In this document: one piece after another, positions 59,866 through 64,000 of the stretch
Numbering within the stretch: position 1 is the first letter of the stretch
How the letters are laid out: every line of letters starts with the position of its first letter
Origin: Carnegiea gigantea
Lineage: Eukaryota > Streptophyta > Magnoliopsida > Caryophyllales > Cactaceae
Reading direction: 5' to 3'
Length of the DNA stretch: 64,000 bases
NCBI GenBank assembly: GCA_029747015.1
Contig: JAKOGI010000826.1
Coordinates: 16,001 to 80,000 of the forward strand
Notes under the pieces: generated by a model
The model's database searches: none
What the model was told of the DNA's origin: nothing
The model's input: the letters and a program-made list of their open reading frames with translations, nothing else
Made by a program: the position numbers and the translations under genes

Positions 59866-60225
59866 CACACAAACACACACACTCATGAATGTCATAACAT
59901 TAAAAAAAAAATTAAATACAGAATTAACAATAATAATATGAATTTAATATCAAAACAACATACACAAACTGAAATGGAATTGAATGGATAGGGTAGGGGA
60001 TGTCATGAAGGGCATAACATACATAAAATTAATATGAATTTAAAAACTATAACACATGAAAATTCAAAAGTATTTTAAACTAACTAACTACAACTATGAC
60101 TGTAACAATCAAGATTGAGGTCCAAACTTAAAAGATGAACATATAGGTTATTTATAAGATTACTGCATGTATACTTTACCCATCACAAGACATTACTGAT
60201 CTTTTTGGTTGAGTACCATTGTTCC

Positions 60226-60324
<99 letters not shown>

Positions 60325-60668
60325 GTCATGAATGTCATAACATAAAAAAAATTAAATACAGAATTAACAATAATAATATGAATTTAATATCAAAACAACA
60401 TACACAAACTGAAAATGAAATTGAACGGATAGGGTAGGGGATGTCATGAAGGGCATAAAATACACAAAATTAATACGAATTTAAAAACTATAATGTCTGA
60501 AGATTCAAAAATATTTTAAACTGACTAACTACAACTATGACGATATAAACAATCAAGATTGAGGTCCAAACTTAAAAGATGAACATATAGGTTATTTATA
60601 AGATTACGTCATGTATACTTTACTCATCACAAGACATTACTGATCTTTTTGGTTGAGTTCCATTTTTC

Positions 60669-60736
<68 letters not shown>

Positions 60737-61078
60737 TCATGAATGTCATAACATAAACAAAATTAAATACAGAATTAACAAAATATAATACGAATTTAAT
60801 ATCAAAACATCATGCACAAGCTGAAAATGGAATTGGTTGGATAGGGTAGGGGATGTCATGAAGGGTATAATATACACAAAATCCAAACGAATTTAGAAAC
60901 TATAATGCCTCAAAATTCAAAAGTATTTTAAATTGACTAACTACAACTATGACGATAACAATCAAGATTGAGGTCCAAACTTAAAAGATGAACATACAGG
61001 TTATTTATAAGATTACTGCATGTATACTTTACCCATCACAAGACATTACTAATCTTTTTGGTTGAGTTCCATTGTTCC

Positions 61079-61148
<70 letters not shown>

Positions 61149-61577
61149 ATATATATTATATGCTCACGAATGTCATAACATAAAAAAATTAAATACAAAA
61201 TTAACAATAATAATATGAATTTAATGTCAAAACAACATACACAAACTGAAAATGGAATTAAATCGATAGGGAAGGGGATGTTATGAAGGGCATAACATAC
61301 ACAAAATTAACACGAATTTAAAAACTATAATGTCTGAAAATTCAAAAGTATTTTAAATCGACTAACTACAACTACGGTGTTCGTTCCACTAAATAATTTA
61401 CCACAGTATACAATACCCTTCCCTCATCCCTCCTCATCGAACCATATAAGTCTAAAAAATGCTGCCTAAAACAGATGATGATCACAACAATCAAGATTGA
61501 GGTTCAAACTTAAAAGATGAACATATAGGTTATTTATATAATATTACTTATCTTTTTGGTTGATTTCCATTGTTCCA

Positions 61578-61655
<78 letters not shown>

Positions 61656-61760
61656 ATGAATGTCATAACATGCAAAACAATAAATACAGAATTAACATGT
61701 ACAAACAACAATAATATCAAAACTACGGTATCCTCACTTTACATAGGTTAGGTAAAAAAA
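59866..61760. repeat. Array of 410-490 bp units with AT tracts
   Basis: Units are marked by a TCATGAATGTCATAACAT-like phrase at 59883, 60326, 60737, 61164 and (diverged) 61654, giving spacings of 443, 411, 427 and 490. Each has GATAGGG(T/A)AGGGGATG, CAATCAAGATTGAGGT, ACATATAGGTTATTTATA and ends in a TA tract (60227-60324, 60674-60732, 61080-61160). In the last unit the tract is TA then CA (61579-61653). The second half of each unit matches the 186-bp repeat. Confidence 0.9.
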
Positions 61761-63110
61761 TGTCGTATTTTACGTGCCTCTTTCATCCACTTTTAGCTCG
61801 TGTAATAACTTAATCTTTCGAATTTTTACTTGTTTTATTTATGTTTTGTAGGAAATAAATTCAAACGGAGTAAGTACCACGAAAAGGAGCGAAGACAGAC
61901 AAAAACAGTGAAAGCAGGCAAGAAAGGAACGACGGGGGGGCCGAACCACCGCGCCAAAAAAATGGCACGGAGAGGCCGTGCCACCCTCCACGGTGGGGTC
62001 GTGCCATGTGGCACGGTCATGCCCCCCGGGCTGCCGTTCGGTCGCGTGAGTCTATTTAATACCCCTTCGAGTGTTTTGTTCGGGGGGTCGCTCGGGGTTC
62101 TCTCTGGCAATTTTAGGCTAGTTTTAGTTTAGGCTTTAGTCAATAAAAACCTCAATAGAAGGATTAGATTAGGATGTTGTAGATTGTATTTTGAATTCGA
62201 AGCTTTGGATTTCAAGTTCATTCCATTAATCAAGTATAAGTTCTCTTCTCTCTCTCTTTCATATCTTGTTCTTGTTTAGGTTTTGCTCGTTTAATTTTTG
62301 TATTAGATTTGTTTAGCTTAGATGTTTAGTTGTCATTGCTAATCCATGTTTAATTAGTTTGATTAGATTGGATTAATTTCATTCGGTTCCTTCTCTTGTT
62401 CATGTTTGCCTTCTTCTTTGTTAGTTTAGGTTTACTTTGAGTTTTTGTATTTTGTTAATGATTGATGATTGATTTTGTGTTGGATTGGATTGTGGCTAGC
62501 CCTTAATAGCTAATTAATCTTGTTTATGCCCGAACCCTACCTTGTTTATGCCTATAATTTAGAATTTTCTTTCACGCCCACCACGTATTCGATGAAATGT
62601 TTAAAAGAGCTTTCATTTGTGTTTTGGGACAATTGATTTTTGCTGAGAGGTGACATCGATTATCTAATGTGGGTAGAGAGAATAGTTGGGATTGGGGTAT
62701 AAAAATAGTCTCGTCGCTAGTTAGGTCACGGGTTGTCAACCTGGTAGTTTAGTTAAACTAATCCATGAAAATAGATGGTTAGAGCAACTAGATTAGCCTA
62801 TTGACCCTTGAGAAAGGGCTTAGATTGCCTCAACGATGCAACCGATCAACTCTGAATGCTAGCATAGCTAGGAAAGATTTGGGCTTGACTTAATTACTTG
62901 GTTTATCTTAGGTCTAATTATAGTCCTTTTGTTTTCGCTTTAGCAGTTTAGTTCTATTTTCTATTCCTTCAGTTTTGCCTAGCCTGAGACGCTTTAGCTA
63001 GCTCTGATACTTGAAAACTCAACTCTCTGCGGACGACACCCCGAGTATTCAACGATGCACCTTGCACCTTGCACTTGGGGTTTATAAATATTAAAACTTT
63101 TTCTCTAACA
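61761..63110 (+). repeat. Solo gypsy LTR in the satellite array
   Basis: It begins TGTCGTATTTTACG and ends CTCTAACA, 1350 bp, splitting an array unit: array sequence CCTCACTTTACAT stops before it and ATCACCC...CACACAAACTG resumes after it. Landmarks align with the TR-GAG LTRs in minus sense. These are TTCGATGAAATG, CCCTTGAGAAAGGG, palindromic GGCACGG...CCGTGCC words (61963-62015), and a terminal CTCTGCGGACGACACC region equivalent to CCCTGTGGATTCGACC. No clean target duplication was found. A frame at 61830-62132 overlaps a basic stretch discussed in the findings. Confidence 0.7.
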
Positions 63111-63420
<310 letters not shown>

Positions 63421-64000
63421 TGACTTTTAACTTACCCAGATCACAAACTTTAAATGGTAAATTATAAAGAGAGATTTAACTAATCTAGATCCAGAAGTCC
63501 GTAGAATTCGTCACCATCTAAAACGAAAAAAACAAAAAACAAAAAAAGAAAAAACCCACATCACAAAAAACAGTTACAGAAAACCCAGAATACCAATTCG
63601 GATAAAAACATAGAGAGAAATGTACCAGAAGTAAGAGCACGAACAATAGTCCGCAGATCCTAACGGAGAATCGGATTCAAGGCCTCGAAAAGTTGCCAAC
63701 GAGTGAGAGAACCATCTCCATTAACAAAAATTTATGATCTTTGAACATAATAACCTAAAAATAGCAACCAATCCCCAAAATTCCCAAAAAATTCCCAAAA
63801 TCCCACATTACAAACCTTCAACGCCTTAGATTTGAACATATCAATATATACAACAATATAATACGATGAAAGTTCCGAAATCTACATGAAAACTTAAATA
63901 CATTAAAGCGGGAAGGGCTAAAATGACGACAACGCTGAGAAATACACCATACCCATTAGATCGGCTGTGGAGGGGTGGCGCGTGGACCACACACGCTCCC
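63421..64000. other. Window edge; possible gene start
   Basis: The composition becomes less repetitive. In minus sense there is a possible short first exon (ATG at 63839, MFKSKALK, then GTTTGT) and a later stretch (63727-63630) reading VNGDGSLTRWQLFEAL, which recalls half an EF-hand loop. That frame has a TAA just before it and a TAG after PILR, so I do not call a gene. Confidence 0.25.

Noticed and set aside
57650..61760. CRISPR-like appearance of regular repeats
   Set aside because: Units are long tandem repeats without unique spacers, in a plant nuclear context.

Overview
This 64 kb window is AT-rich nuclear DNA of a flowering plant. The evidence is a split R2R3-MYB gene with the plant-specific 133/130-nt exon pattern, a plant-only MINI ZINC FINGER gene, and plant-type LTR retrotransposons, LINEs, CACTA, hAT and Mutator-like elements. 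I cannot name the species. Only two host protein genes are convincing, both on the minus strand: a MIF gene (26447..26704) and a three-exon subgroup-1 MYB gene (49202..50823). The rest is mostly nested, decaying transposons separated by AT-rich DNA. Layout: 0-9 kb holds a TRIM-like remnant, several MITEs and fold-backs, hAT-type pieces and a Mutator-like element with 9-bp target duplications (8118..9140). 9.6-13 kb holds TRIM-like elements and a decayed LINE reverse transcriptase (10340..12268). 13.2-17.5 kb is an hAT transposon with a broken transposase gene. 18.6-23.7 kb is a Ty1/copia-type LTR element with a TTTAC duplication, its 5' LTR carrying a non-autonomous hAT with a perfect 8-bp duplication. 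24.7-25.3 kb is an hAT MITE, followed by the MIF gene. 29.9-38.3 kb is a minus-strand copia-type LTR split by a gag-only Ty3/gypsy (Athila-like, TR-GAG type) element flanked by ATGAG. 39.4-44 kb is a LINE 3' remnant split by a 3.7 kb CACTA element (duplication TTC) carrying gene-like sequence. 47.3-48.2 kb is another hAT MITE, then the MYB gene. 57.6-63.4 kb is a tandem-repeat field (units of about 129, 186 and 410-490 bp plus long AT and CA tracts) interrupted by a solo gypsy LTR. How the parts relate: the window reads as a time series of insertions, with CACTA in LINE, gypsy in copia LTR, hAT in copia LTR and solo LTR in a satellite array. Premature stops in at least three transposon classes fall at conserved tryptophan codons, which fits C-to-T decay of methylated DNA. 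Several hAT families share TIRs but carry different subterminal palindromic words. The two host genes encode regulators: MIF peptides block zinc-finger homeodomain factors, and subgroup-1 MYBs control wax, drought or stomatal programs. They lie about 22.5 kb apart and there is no evidence that they act together. All boundaries and comparisons were made by eye, without alignment tools.
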